From Anisakis pegreffii (lineage: Eukaryota > Nematoda > Chromadorea > Rhabditida > Anisakidae): a stretch of DNA of 64,000 nt. The stretch spans positions 35,379 through 99,378 of the forward strand of contig JAPYMA010000903.1 of the NCBI GenBank assembly GCA_035041965.1, given 5' to 3'. Of the stretch, positions 27,801 through 41,089 are shown in pieces (position 1 is the stretch's first letter; each line of letters opens with the position of its first letter). The translations under genes were made by a program, and so were the position numbers. Below the pieces are notes generated by a model, which saw only the letters and a list, made by a program, of their open reading frames with translations, did no database searches and was not told the origin of the DNA.

Positions 27801-30800
27801 TTCACAATTATTTGTAATAAAAAGCGAGCTTGGAATGACGATTGAGAAATCAAGGATATACAATACATTATGAAAAATCGAATGTTTAGAGTTAACTGAA
27901 CGGATTTACGAGGAACGCCTCTATATATAGGCAAGCAATGAGAAACATAATTTGTGAATGAACAATCAATGAATGAATCAACTCGAATGAATAACCTAAA
28001 CATAGTTGTCTCTTCACCCTCGACCTCCCTTGATATGGTCGTGTAATCTGGTCTTTCGAGCATTGCATGTAACTCACATACCATTTTCTGCAATTGCGCT
28101 GCATTTACAACTTGATCGTTGCGTATAAACATGTCATCTGATAACCCAATTCTCCCTATGGAATTGCTTTATTGTCGAATTTCTTTCATTACGAAATTAT
28201 TTCATCAGCAAGGACTAAACTGAAATGTCTGGTTCGTACATTGGTGATGTACCAAAAAAGGATGGCGCTAGAACGTCCTGGATCGATCAGTAATAATGGC
28301 TCCTTATTCATATATCGAAAATAAGTCCATTTGAATATACTCTGCCATATTGCTAATGCAATAACGCAAATTCCAAACGATTGACAATGAGTGAAAACAA
28401 ACCTGTCCAGCCATTTTCAATAAACGATTTGCTTTCTTGCCAAGCCATAGAAAGATATCAGAAGTACAGTCGAGAATATAAGCACACTTTGTACTCAGCA
28501 TATCCTATTAAATGTTATAAATCACTCTTTCATCAAACAACATACCACATCCTTGATCAGTCAAAAGCCAGAATGAGAATACCAATCGCATGAATCAATT
28601 AATGGAAACGAATCGAACCTGTTTCAATACCCCTCCTTTCAAATCAACTTGCGGTAATTCCAGAAAGCCCATTCCGATTTGAACTTGATACAATCGTCTT
28701 CGTTCAGGTACAAAATCTGCATCAACATGCTCCACTATTGGATCATCTGGTTTTTTCGGTTGGCCTGAAACAATCAAACTATTCATGCAAACGTAACAAT
28801 AATAACCATAATCATGCAAATTATTACAGCAACAATTAATTATAAGTGCGCGTACCACATAAGGCGATCCAGAACTCTTCGGGTGTCTTCAGTTCAGTAC
28901 ACGTCTCGATTTCACTTGTTCCCTTGCGATCTTTCTTATTCATTTTCACGGCGAACAAACGTGCTTTATTCGAGATTGTTATCTGACATAAATGCATTCA
29001 CTGTATGAAAAATGTGAAGCAAATGGTAATTATCCGCTTACTGACGGAAGCAGCTGTTGCATCGATATATCATTAAAATTTGATATTATACCACAATAAT
29101 GATAGCATCAATAGATAGAAACATAATAAATAATATATTGACAATGAAGACAAACCCTTGCTTTTCGTCCACTCCAAATCCACATAGTATCGCCAGCATC
29201 CAAAAAGAAGACATATCTGGGATCGAGACTATCAACCGACACCGGGACAGGTTCCATTTGCACTGAAGAGCCGTTCGCTGACACTCGATACAACCTTCAA
29301 TTATTTGATCTTTATTACACGTATCATCAACTTAAACGAACATTTGAATATGATTTGTTATCGCATTGAGGACTTACACTCACATTGTAAACTAAGCAAT
29401 GAACGCAACTGAAGCATGTTCAGATAAAGCAAATAAATGTTTTAAAGCGTAAGGGTCTTATCGAATATATTCAATGACAGAGTGATTTATAGATGTCAAT
29501 CGTTTAATTAAATTTAATGAATAGTCACATGAACAATAAAATGAAGGAATTATAACTGATGGGATTCGTGAGAATAAATAAATGAAATAAGAGCATACCT
29601 GTTGATATGGGGTTGTTTTTCGATTTTATAAAAACCAGATGCAGTTCGTGCACCTTCTATATAAGTTATCTCCTCGCCGAACAATTCCAGAAACTCATCA
29701 GACTCTTCATTCATGTCTTCTCGTTCAGTTCTTCAGTTCAACGCATTATTTGCATTCATAATCAAAATGATAACAACAATGTATAATCGAAATTTATCAA
29801 TACAATTGAATGCTAAACTTTTCGTGAAATATACACGAGGATCTCAAGAGAAATGAGCTTATCCAATGAGATTGGAGCAGAACACAACAGACGGCGATGA
29901 TAATGGAGAATAGATGAACAAATAATACAATCCTCATTCCTCACCTGCAAGTAGCACCCAGATAATTTCTGAGGTTGACAGCATGCACAGCAGCACACAT
30001 TCCTTTATCGAGACTTGCGTGTTCACCAATCCAGTAATATATTGAATGTTTCAATGCACCCGACTCTTCCTTCAACATCCACTTCTCTGTTATCATTTTA
30101 AGATAAAAATCACCCATCTCATCGTAAACAAATGGTGAAGTTATCATAACACACATAGTTTCCATCTCTATTTTGATAGTGAGCATTTTTGTTAATAGCA
30201 AGAAAAATAAATATTGTTAATGAATGGAAACCTTAATCGTACGCAGAATAAGATAAGCATCTGCTTCATAGAAATGTCCATAGAAAGATTCATCTAAAAT
30301 GGTCGGATAAAAGTTTTCGATTTGCCAAAGCCACAAGCCCGCATTTTGCCCAACCTCCTCATCGAATACATCACTATAATCGATCCGTGGCTTGCGCTGC
30401 TCGATTTTATCCTTTAAATATGAACTGAATTTCATCACAACGATCACATACGATGTATTAATATTAATACTCGCATGACGGCTATAACAAACGGATAATC
30501 AATCACTGATGTCAAATCAATCAAAATAAAAACACAATAACCTTCCACGACGGAATCTTAACACCATCTTCATGATGTCCTAGTGCAGTCGTATTCTCAT
30601 TCTCTAAACGTTCTCTCGCGGCACCAGCCACATTCGACATTCCCTTAAGATTTTCACTGTGATTCATACGATAGCATCAACATCGAATTTTGTCATTTTG
30701 CAATCGTGAGTTGAATTGAAATCATTAAGTAGGTGATATAGGAGAGAATTGATTAGGCAGGCGGTTGAATACAATGAATTTTACTTTATTCATTGATGAG

Positions 30801-33800
30801 ATTGGAGCATAGCAGTAAGTAAACAACGATGATAACCAAAAGATAACCTCAATCACTTTATTAGCACCTTGACTGTCCGCCTGCATACGTCTCCTCTTCA
30901 AGAATTCCTTCTTTCTGGCGACTGGATCTTTATGAGGTCCACTACTCGGTACAGAACTTATTGACGAAGATGGACTTTGACCAGCAAGTTTCATCTGAAT
31001 TACTCATCAACTAATTACGTCTTTAATGAGAAGTATCATCAGATCAGCATATTTTCGACTTGCCACCAACTTTAGTAATTGTTATTACACAGAAAAACAT
31101 AGACCATAACAGAGCTATTTGACTCTATGACACTTCACTTTGCTTTCATGTTCACCATTCATGTGTAAATCAGTGAACTGATTTAAAACAACAATTTTTC
31201 AAAATGTAATGCCTTGTTCATCTTTTTTGCAGTTCAACCGCTAAACTTTCAGTTAAATTCAATTTACCCGACGAATACATAACACAGTGCGGAAACAATT
31301 TGGGCACTTTTACAAAACAAGTGATCGGAATCTTTCTGCAAAACCGAACCGAAATAGGCATGAAATCTATGACTGAAAAATCTACAGAACTAATACGGGC
31401 CAGAAAACACTCCGATATAGTAATATAATATTACTAAACCGGAGATTAATCTTGACACGTTCATGGTTTACTTCGAGCTCCATATTTGCAATCCCATGTT
31501 TTTCTGATCCACCACTCAGTCTAAATATGAACTGCCCACTGCCGATTGAAAATAGATGAATCAATATAAACTATCCCGAAAAGACACGTAAGGAGAATAC
31601 CCGAAAATAAACTGCATTTGGTTTTATGAGATAAGCATTACGGAAAAACACAGAGAAATAAAATGAGTTGACGACGGTGAAATGGTAATCAAAAACAACA
31701 AAAAATGATAATCAGAAAATAACTGACTTGATTAGCAAGTGAAAAGTCGATATTGTAAAATGCAAGTGCTTTTCGCTGCTCATTTGGTTTCGGTGGCATC
31801 ACAAGTTCATCGTTACTAAATTAGCAAACTAATTACGCTATTAATCGTAAACGCATTCGAAGCAATACTTCGTTCATCACATTCTACTCCAGTAATCAAG
31901 ATAATTGAAATGTGAATGTTAGCGTAATGTGATCAACACTGACAAGGAAATGTTTGTATTTGATTCACTGAACAAATACCTAAGAACATTATTCGCACGA
32001 ATCTAGCTTATAAAAATCAGTGATTCTATTAGGTTATGGGCAGGGTGCCTTGCCTAGATATTCACGGCTAAATAATGCTATATTGGTAATAATATTCTAA
32101 TTTGATCATCTTGTTACTGTACACATGACTGATTATAAGCGTCATGACCAAAGTCATCATAATTATTCACAATCTCTGCAATAATTCAATTCCATCAGGG
32201 AATATTCTTTACTGTGACAGCTTTCCGCAGCTGCAAATGACGAAGGAAGCCGGAACGTAATAAATATAGAAACTAACTTATGAAGATCGAGTTGCTTGAG
32301 ATCAGGTAGAAGATGGATGGAATCAGGCAATGTGATAAGTTTGTTATTGTCTAGCTTCAATCGCTCTAGTCGAACACATCTACTTATACCTTCTGGTATC
32401 AATTCCAGTTTATTGTAGGATAAATGTAGTACTTGTAAATGCACCAGTTTGCCAATCCCACTTGGAATACCTTCGAATAAGGACTGTTATATTATTGATA
32501 ATGACGGTAATGCTAAACAACATGATTATCAACGGAAATGCACCTTTATCAATTTCAAATTTCTCGATTGCTATTCACTTACTGAATGCATCATTCACTT
32601 TACTTTATCACTGGTTTTGAATTTATAGGAGGTGCAAAAGAGGCGTTTTAGATGGATATACAAATACCAACCATCAAATGTAAGTTGATTATCAGATGCA
32701 TAAAGTCTTTGCAGTTTGACAAGACGAACGATCTGCTCCGGTAATGACTTCAGTAGATTCGAGGATATATTTAACGTCTCTAATTGCTCCCATCCTTTCT
32801 CATCCAACTCTATTCGTTCTATCTTCAATCAAATTCATTCATTTATCAGTTATATTTACATAACAGAAGACTGTTCTGGTCCAAGTTCGTTATAATCCGA
32901 CAATCTCTCAATGTTTGCGCATTTCATGTTGAATGTTTGCATATGGGTAGGCACTGTTTCGCAAACTGATGGACGATATGAAATTTAACACCGAATATTC
33001 TTCTCCGATTTCCAGGAGTACCGAGGAAGGTATTTCGTATCTCTGTGCTTTACCCATTCCGAAACCATATCACTCATCCATTTCCCTGTACCATTCACTT
33101 CATCCCCGGAATTACAACCGATAAATTAATTTTCATGTATGCTTTTTATTATATTCTTGGATAAAGCAAATGGGGCCTGCACTTCTGGCTGCGATAGGTT
33201 TGGGCCCATACACTTTGGGCCGCAACCTTCGACCCAGATATCACACCGTTCTGAATGGATAACGGCATTATTTCATGGCCTAAAGATAAAACAATATCAA
33301 TTGTGTTGCCTGAAAAATGGCGCAGATTATAACATGAATGACAGAATACGAACCTGATTATGACTTAGATCAAGTTTTCTTAAGTTTTTCAACTTGTAAA
33401 CGCAATCCGGAACTTGGGGTAACTCATTACTTGAAAAGTCGACATCCTAAAACAATAATATCGGTAACGATAGCAATACTAACAGTAATGAATAGACAAT
33501 AACGAACAACAATGAAAACAATGGCAAATGAACCTGTAAGTTGTCCAAATCATCCAGAATCGGTGGAATATTGTCTAATGTCCTACATGTATTACGCATA
33601 TGCAAAACCCGTAACGCTTTCATACTGAAACAGCTTATTGAATGAAAAACATCCTTGTAATGCATTACTATAAAATCATTCAGGTGCCGGAGCAGACAAT
33701 AAATAATCGATAACTAATCCACATCCATTTACTCATCTCAGCTCTTGTTTATTTTAAGCATCCACCAAACTCAATATTATCATTTTATTATTACCATTTA

Positions 33801-35411
33801 AGCTGTTCTCAGTGATAGACATATAATCGAATTTTTGACCACAGTGCGAAAATCAATAAAATCGAATGGTATAGGATGATGATAGTAATAAGTTTTGTTT
33901 GAGATAGTAAGTGTAGATGGATAATGATAATAACCTCGGAAGTTGTTTAAGCTGGAAATGGTGCAGTGGATTATTGGATAAACAAATGACTTGAACAGTA
34001 GTCAATCTCCGTATCTGTGGCGGTAACATCTCTAATTTATTATCACTCAAATCCAAGTAAAGTAGATCGATCAAGTTCGAGAATACCTAAAGTTTTTTCA
34101 AATGCAATAAGCTCTACACGCGAATACAACCCATTTTCTTATAAAAACATAATCCATTCAATAAACGATTGAAGTATGCAACATGTCGATTTTATAGAAC
34201 GAATATTTGTAACAGGGCATATTAATCAATACTATGTCTGCACCATTGCACCAGATGAAATAATAGAACCCTGCGTACATCATTCTATACTTCAAATACC
34301 AAATCGAAATGGAATGCCAAATGGAATGATACCAAATCGAAATGGAATGCATAAATATATACATGACTGATAAAGTGACTAACAGCATTCGGTATGTTCT
34401 CGATGTGATTATGACTTAGATTTAGTACGATTGCACATTTTGCATATTCCAAGTTGGGCGGTACTTCTCTTAATGAATTATTGCTGAAGTCGATTATCGT
34501 CAGATCTTTCATACGGAATATATCCGTTGGAATACCCGACGTTTTGATCTGAACCGTTTTTATTTTTCAATAGTGCATTGCGGAGAACGGCAAATTTCGG
34601 GGACCAAGTCTCCGTTTCCTTGTTATTTTTCAAGGCAGCAACATATTCACGGCCCCGTATTCTCCTTTCCCCGCAACACGCTAGTTAAGAATAAAACAAC
34701 TGATATTACACAGTGTTGGTAAATTTGTATGATAATATATGACAAACATCAAACGATCTATCAACTGGAGCATTCCGCTTTCCGTATACCAGTTTGTGTC
34801 ATACCTTGCAAATAATTAACGATCATGTGAAATGAACTTATCCGTGAAAACAACAACTGTAATAATGAAAATAACAACAACAACCTGATTATGACGGACA
34901 ATCACAGATCGGAGTCTTGGTAGATCTGACAGCTCACCATGTACACTTGTCAATGTGTTGCGCGACATTTGTAAATGCTCGAGGTTTGAAAGTCGCGATA
35001 ATTCATCCGGTACCTTAACGCAGTCATTTATACTATATTTACTGGTATCATTACACTCCGATAATAATCATTTATAAATACACAAGAAAAGAGCAGTTAC
35101 CCTGTCAAGAGATGCATGATTCAATTTCAACCAAGTCATCTGAGTCATTTGTTCAACTTCGTGCGGAAAACGATCACCCTTAAATGGTATGTACACCTTA
35201 TTATCACGAATAATGACGGCAATGTGATGGACACCAATTAATAACACAACCTTTTTCAATGGTCAGTGCAAAGATAATAACAAACTGATATTCAATAATT
35301 GATAATGCATCGCATCTGTGTACTAACGAATAAAGATGAGAATACACATACCGAGAAATCATTGCGTGAGAAATCGATGCCCCTCACAAACGGAAGTACA
35401 CCAGTGCTCAT
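24358..35411 (-). CDS. fli-1: Flightless-I, LRR plus gelsolin-repeat protein
   Basis: Actin-binding and nuclear-receptor co-regulator. Twenty-nine coding exons were resolved with GT/AG sites and matching phases throughout: 35352-35411, 35101-35178, 34885-35013, 34384-34548, 33935-34086, 33534-33624, 33354-33446, 32672-32822, 32278-32470, 31728-31815, 30848-30994, 30542-30643, 30232-30411, 29945-30069, 29599-29730, 29156-29294, 28856-28982, 28619-28764, 28403-28504, 27996-28087, 27659-27746, 27387-27527, 26924-27122, 26380-26474, 26069-26210, 25453-25667, 24977-25183, 24658-24771, 24358-24501. Total 3837 bases, 1278 residues (human FLII about 1269). Leucine-rich repeats fill residues 1-400; six gelsolin-like segments run from about 485 to the end, with an acidic insert near 940-970 as in FLII. 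It starts [15 protein letters not shown]; the ATG lies about 20 bp after an acceptor-like AACTCAG, a possible trans-splice site. The G3-G4 linker (exon 18/19 junction) is about 15 residues shorter than in human. Confidence 0.97.
24808..24863. repeat. (AAT)n microsatellite in a fli-1 intron
   Basis: A run of AAT triplets with two AAC interruptions between the 24658-24771 and 24977-25183 exons. Open frames across it are poly-Asn/poly-Ile artefacts. Confidence 0.95.
25834..25853. repeat. GC-rich hairpin in a fli-1 intron
   Basis: CCTCAGCC and GGCCGAGG flank a TTTC loop, one mismatch in eight pairs. It begins an unusually GC-rich ~150-bp patch (25834-25990) inside an AT-rich intron between the exons 25453-25667 and 26069-26210. 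Origin unknown; possibly a small retroelement or transposon fragment. Confidence 0.6.
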
Positions 35412-36000
35412 GACGGCGGTTGTAGATCTGAGTTTGTTGAAGTGCTATGGATCAATCACTTGTTGCTGGCCGAGTACAGTTGAGAAGACGCGTTCATTCG
35501 ATGTTATTGTCCGATTCTGAATATTGTTGAAGTATACTGCGCATAAATGCTGCACTTATACCAATCTCTTCACGCACGTGTAGCGATTTTATAACTGTTG
35601 ATTTAGTTCGTTTCTGATGGAATTTTCATCAAGAAGTCGATTGATGACGATGCAACTGATTATGACGATCGAGGCTGCCAACACTAAGTGTGAATTATGT
35701 ATAAACTGAAATTTTGATTGATTTCTCGTATTCATTAAAATAATAGACAACTTTATAACCAATCATTCATCAAGTTCATCCAACCAAACGATAAAATACG
35801 TTTGATTATCAGCTACGAACAATTACACTAGCAGTAAACAGCACACGTTCTGTCACCTTAACCCGATTTATTTGCTTCATTAGCAAAACGCAATCAAACG
35901 TCAATTACTAAACGTCCGTTTGAAACGAAGTGCAGCAATGCCATTAAATAAAACGATTAGTACGCATTAACAAATCCAATAAATAGCAATAATGTGTACG
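35412..36000. other. fli-1 upstream region
   Basis: No exon seen. It should hold the fli-1 promoter, since the next gene in this direction is on the opposite strand about 3.9 kb away, but no core element can be recognised by eye. Confidence 0.4.
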
Positions 36001-38310
36001 TTAAAATAAAGCCTTATGCATCCGCAATAAGACATAACCTATTGTTTGGCGTCGTCGCAATTGGCCAAACAAACACAGGGCGGGATCAACGAAGAGCTTG
36101 CGCATTCATAGGGAAACGTGTGATTGAGCGCTTGAATTACCAAAATGTACACCAATGGTATATCGGAAAAGGATCGTTTTTGAGGATAATGCGCCGTATA
36201 ATGATCAGAGTTATTATAACCATTTTGCAGAATATAAAATTCTTTATCACATGAGCTATTGTGTTTAAAAATATCTGTTATACAAAACTTCGGCAATCTG
36301 AAAGTAGACAATTTTGGGCAAGAACGACAGTCACATATGCAGTATCCAATTTCATGGAGCAGAGTGACTATGCACATGCTGAAGGGCTTGAAATGCTCTA
36401 TCAGACAGTCGTTTTAATTTGAAAAAAATAGAGCACTTTTGGGGGCTTAGGGGTCTGAAAGTTAGGAAGTTGCAGATGAATGTCGACAAGGCGAAGGAAT
36501 ACGCGGTACGTGAAGGCGGATAAAACCTTAAAAAATATATTCACAGACATGAGGGTTTGCCTCTCAATATCATGATAATCATACTCTCATATTACTGTTT
36601 AACAACGATATGAGAAATTGTACTTTATCAAATTGTTCATCTTGACATATAATTTGATGAAATATTCATGTTTACTATTGTTTGTTTATCCTCCGGCTTG
36701 CCACTGCATCGGCTGTATAGTGCGAAATGATGCCATATCTTAATAGAGTCCAGTACCTCCTCGTAGATGTCGACAAGTCGGGTTTTCTCAGCAGAACACA
36801 GACTCCCAGTAAAACAAACCAATGAACCAGTTCAACTGATCGCTGTTATTGCTGCTCTTATTAGATGCTTCGTTATTAGCACTGTTATTGTTTCTGCTGC
36901 TATTGTTATTGGTGTCATGAATATTATTATTGCCACTACTATTACTGTTATTGTGGTCATTTCCATCTCCATTAGAATTTTATTACTGCTGTTCACGGTA
37001 CCATTATTGTCTTTGTCATTCCCATTATCCACTTTATTTCATTGCCATCAATTTTTATCGTCCTTACTGTTATTACTATCATCATCACTACACTCAATGT
37101 TATCGCATGTCCCGAACATTACAGTTGAAGTTCCATGCATAATTCAGTTTGGTATCTATCGAAGCTATGAAATCTGCTGCTATTTTAGGAACAAGTCAGC
37201 CTGTAAACATACAAATGTTCAGATTCTCAACGAAAGAACATATTAGTTGTCCAGATTCATTCCCGATGGAATGACTGTAATTTAATGACACAATTCTTTG
37301 TTAAGAATATCACCGATCATCTCCTAATTGTTGACCATTTCTCGATTTTACACATGTTTATTTCATTGGTTTCACAGCATTTTATCCTTATCTCTGGATA
37401 AACCCTTCCCCTATATTCGTTCAAATCTCTCTGATGAGTGTTCTGTGTTCGTCTCACTTCCGTGCGATGCGGTCGTGACTCCGCCTTCTTTCCGCTGACA
37501 CGTTCTTATGGCTAAGTATGTACACGGCTAGTGCTATGTGGATAAGTATTAAACTTTTTAACACGCCTGTTAAATAAGAAAAGGATCTATCACGTGGCAT
37601 GTTCACGTCTCACCGTACAAACGCATCTAAGAGCAAGGGCAGAGTCAGCAAAGAGTAGTCGCAATTGTAGATCAGTGATTAATTGCGCGATTGAATCACC
37701 AAGATCTATGCGAATGGTGTGTTGGAAATGGATAAGTACGATTAGAGTAATTACGACCAGTTTGTCGGAAATGAAAATCTCTGGCACATGAGCTACTTTG
37801 CGTTAAGAAATATTGATTATGAAAAGACTTCAGGGGTCTCAAAGAAGCAAATCTCGTGTAAAAATAGAAGGCATTTGCATAAAGTACCGAATTTCGCCGA
37901 GCTAAGCGACTGTGCACATCTCGTAGCGCTTGGAGAGCTCTATCAGATGAGTTCTCCATGTGAAAAAAATGGAGGCGTTTTTTTTGGGGGAGAAGGGTGA
38001 GAGGCGCGTAGAGGTCTGAAAATAAAAAAGTCACAGCTGATTGTAAAAAGTATCAAATTTGAGGTTGATGGAACTCTCACTCATCAGAGCGACGACTATA
38101 CGTATCTTGTAGTGGTAAAAAAGCTGGATCAGATAAGCTTACCTATTTGGATAAAACGAGGGCACTTTTTGAGGGTTTTAAGCTCTGAATGTAAAAGAGT
38201 TAGAATTATAAGCCCTGTTGAAGTTAATGGAACTCTCTTATCACGTACGAAGAAGAACAACCCAGTTCTTCCCAGCGTATTTTTTTGCGTAAAATGCCAG
38301 TAATGTTATC
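36000..38310. repeat. decayed, diverged repeat copies (three)
   Basis: Related segments occur at about 36110-36500, 37660-38045 and 38085-38260. Shared landmarks are a CTCTATCAGA-like block followed by a GAAAAAAATGGAG and GGGG-rich stretch, then GGTCTGAAA. Copies 2 and 3 are adjacent with a period near 185 bp and share a TGGAACTCTC segment. Copies 1 and 2 also resemble each other in conceptual plus-strand translation (for example ARLNHQ/ERLNYQ, HMSY and SD-AH---L--LYQ), but with stops and frame changes, so they look like fossils of a once-coding or mobile sequence. I cannot name the family. Confidence 0.6.
36860..37100. repeat. degenerate T/A/C-rich simple-sequence stretch
   Basis: Interrupted ATT/GTT/ATC triplets. 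Open frames on both strands here (up to 159 codons) consist of Ile/Ser/Leu or Asp/Asn/Thr runs and are not considered genes. Confidence 0.7.
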
Positions 38311-38478
38311 AACGAACTGGTCCAAGTGCTTAGCAGATGATAAAAAAAAGAACAAGTCGTTTAGTCGAAATTACAGTTGTATACTCTCGTAGTTCCCAGA
38401 TCAGTGTTTTGAAATAATGTTTTATAGTGAGCCTTCAACGTCCCTGAAAAGTTACCATTAAAAATTACTTGTGGATTA

Positions 38479-38583
38479 TTAGTTTCTTCGCTTTTCGAGG
38501 ACCTTTTTGACGAAACTTGATCGTGTAAGTTTAGCAGAAATGGTTTTGGTCATTCTGGGCCACTTATCTGGTATTGCCTGATG
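38479..38583 (-). CDS. possible C-terminal exon of a small unidentified gene
   Basis: After an acceptor-like CCATCAG the minus strand reads AIPDKWPRMTKTISAKLTRS followed by SFVKKVLEKRRN and TAA, a basic, coding-looking C-terminus. Upstream exons were not found with confidence; a candidate ATG lies near 38865. The acceptor region sits in a 25-bp tandem duplication. Could be chance. Confidence 0.3.
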   Translation of the reverse strand, partial: HQAIPDKWPRMTKTISAKLTRSSFVKKVLEKRRN

Positions 38584-38618
38584 GTCAGTTGAGTGGTATT
38601 GCCTGATGGTCAGTTGAG
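38569..38618. repeat. 25-bp exact tandem duplication
   Basis: The unit TGGTATTGCCTGATGGTCAG followed by TTGAG occurs twice back to back (38569-38593, 38594-38618) with no difference, implying a recent event. Read on the minus strand it duplicates a candidate 3' splice site. Confidence 0.95.
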
Positions 38619-39287
38619 CGTTTGTAAAAGAGACACAAGTCGCTTTCGAAATCCAACGAGTGATTGGTAAATTAGGAGGATCGGACGTATGCGTAAACAA
38701 ACAATATAGGTAAATGCATACAAGTAAAGTGATCGTGAGTAACAAGAGATAACAAAGAGTTGGTTGTTCGAGGGAATAGAATAGATGTAACAAAACTGGA
38801 TGGTGACGATGATTTCTATTATTATTATTATTATTATATGTGGTTGTGTGAGCCTGGCGGATCGCTTCATATTGAATTGTACAATCCACAATCAAGTTCA
38901 GTAAGCGAATCGATAGCTAATCAATGCAGCTCAATCCTCTTAATCTTATATCCAGCAAGTAACATACTTGTTCTATACGAGTAGTTCAGTGCTAGCATGT
39001 GTGCATCAATCGTTAGTTCTAGAACGCAGCTCCATATTTTACCTGCAATTCTTCATCAGGAATACGGATTGCATTTTATTTCTGAGCACTTTCATGAATG
39101 CAAGATAATTCGACCTTATTTGAGTGGTTATGCAATCTCAGTCGAACTCGACCTACCCATTTTATCGTCACTACGTCTTTATATGATAACTTATAAAAGA
39201 GCCACTTTCTTATGAACCTATTTTCAGTGGAAGCACATCATTGAGCGCATGTAAAGAAATATTTCGTAATAGAAATTTGTGAGACGC

Positions 39288-41089
39288 ATGGAGGAGTATG
39301 GAGTTAAGAAGTGCTTTCGACAGAAGACATCACTGAATGGTGACATAAATGACAATGACACTGCTACTGAACGCAGTGACAATAATTCACAGAATGATGA
39401 CGACGACGAATCAAAATGGACACTCTATTCAGCATCAGATCACAGCACAAAGGTATTCAACCACTTTATTTATTTATCAGATATTTCATGACGTTTTCAT
39501 CATCATTAATATTCTGATCACTATCCAAAATATATGCCATCCATATTGCTTCATCAGAAAAGAATATGGAAGATGAATTAGAAGTGCACATAAGATATTC
39601 GAGACTCGTAATGATGTTTGCGCATCAGTCGAATCAAATTGTCCCATGTTTCATGACAGTTCGATGCGGCTCAATATCTGGACGGTTTCTATTCGACAGC
39701 ACATCAAGATTTTGCTATGCAAACTCTATTATTCTTTCTACCTGGGATCATATATTGGTTACCTCAAGAAATACATACTTTACTCGATTTAGGAGCAGGT
39801 TATGAGCACCATATCTTTACTTACTGCTGATCTCTATCGGTAGTGAAGTTTTTATATTAATCAAGCAAATATAAGTTGAAAGTTACCACATATGAATGTG
39901 AAATTTCAAAGATTCACTATCAGTAATGACTTAGTCGCCTGAATGAACGAATATCTTCAGAATGGGTGATTACAATCCTCATTACTACCGTATTCTGTTC
40001 ATGTACAATCAACAAACAGCCACATCATGTACATCACTGCAGCATGTACTTGATGGAAGGATATGTACAATGTATACCAAATATTGTAGTACTCCAAAAC
40101 TGCAGTAATGCATAAGTGTATATTCAAGATATGAACCCAAATCAAATTTTTGTTTTTAGGTCCAACAATCTATGTACCACTCATATTTCGACACCGCAGC
40201 AAGCATATGTACAGTTCGGATTATGCACAAACAAATCGAGATATGCTACGAGATTGGATTCTGAATAAGTGTTCGTTCAACTGGATAAACATCTGCGAGC
40301 ATATCGCCTCCATCGAATCCACATCACAATCTGCCTACGAAATGCAACAACAAGCCAGAAATAAAATGCGTGCTGTCCTCAAAGTGCGTTTTTATATTCA
40401 TCCATCTAGCTTACACTCATGGCATCGTTAAAATATGTTTGCTTCTAAACAGCTTTCGGCCTTTGAGAAGGTATTCAAGGTGTTGTAGTTGGTTGATGTT
40501 AGTTAATGCTCACAAAAGAATTGCGCAAAGACAGGTGGATGTACACAGTGACGAAGTGATACAAGGAGTATCGTTCCGCGTGAATAACAACGAATCAGTT
40601 CCTGAACAATTCCAAGTTGTTGTGAGTAATTTTTGTTTGGAATACACCTGTGAGACATTCGATGGGTATCGAGAGGCAGTCAGAGGAGCTGTGAGTTTGA
40701 TTGAACCGAACGGATACCTGGTTGGTGTTACGCTTCATTTGTGTGCTATCGTTAGCAGAAATCGATCACTCTAGTACAAAACGTTGCATTCAAATATCTG
40801 TTGAACACAATCGTGAATCCAACCGAATAATGACAGCAATCATTCATTATAGATACAAGGTGGTGTTTTGAATGCAAAAGAATATTCATTTGGCAGACGT
40901 CGTTTCAAATGTCATTCATTATCGAAACAACAACTCGTTCATGCCTTAAAGGTTATCATAGCGCAACAGCAGCCTTCTTATGGCCTATCCCTTAAGCGTT
41001 TGGCACTTCCTTGTTCATATCCTCCAATTCTGCGATTGGAAAAGAAGACCATTCCAAGCAGAACTCGTGGAAGATTAGAACTCAAATGA
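39288..41089 (+). CDS. NNMT/PNMT/TEMT-family N-methylt­ransferase, upstream paralogue
   Basis: S-adenosylmethionine-dependent small-molecule N-methyltransferase. Exons: 39288-39452, 39660-39798, 40160-40383, 40535-40726, 40853-41089; phases match (957 bases, 318 residues). The first exon adds a ~55-residue acidic, Asn/Asp-rich extension. Then follow the family N-terminus (FDAAQYLDGFYST), the SAM-binding loop LDLGAGPTIY split across an exon junction, and the segment around SNFCLEY...GYREAVRGAVSLI with EPNGYLVG where relatives usually have a PGG motif. The C-terminus fits relatives poorly after residue ~270, so the last exon may be mis-spliced in this model or may really diverge. An acceptor-like TTTTCAG at 39221-39227 lies ~60 bp before the ATG. 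The downstream paralogue lies 1.2 kb away on the same strand. The substrate cannot be read from sequence. Confidence 0.82.
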
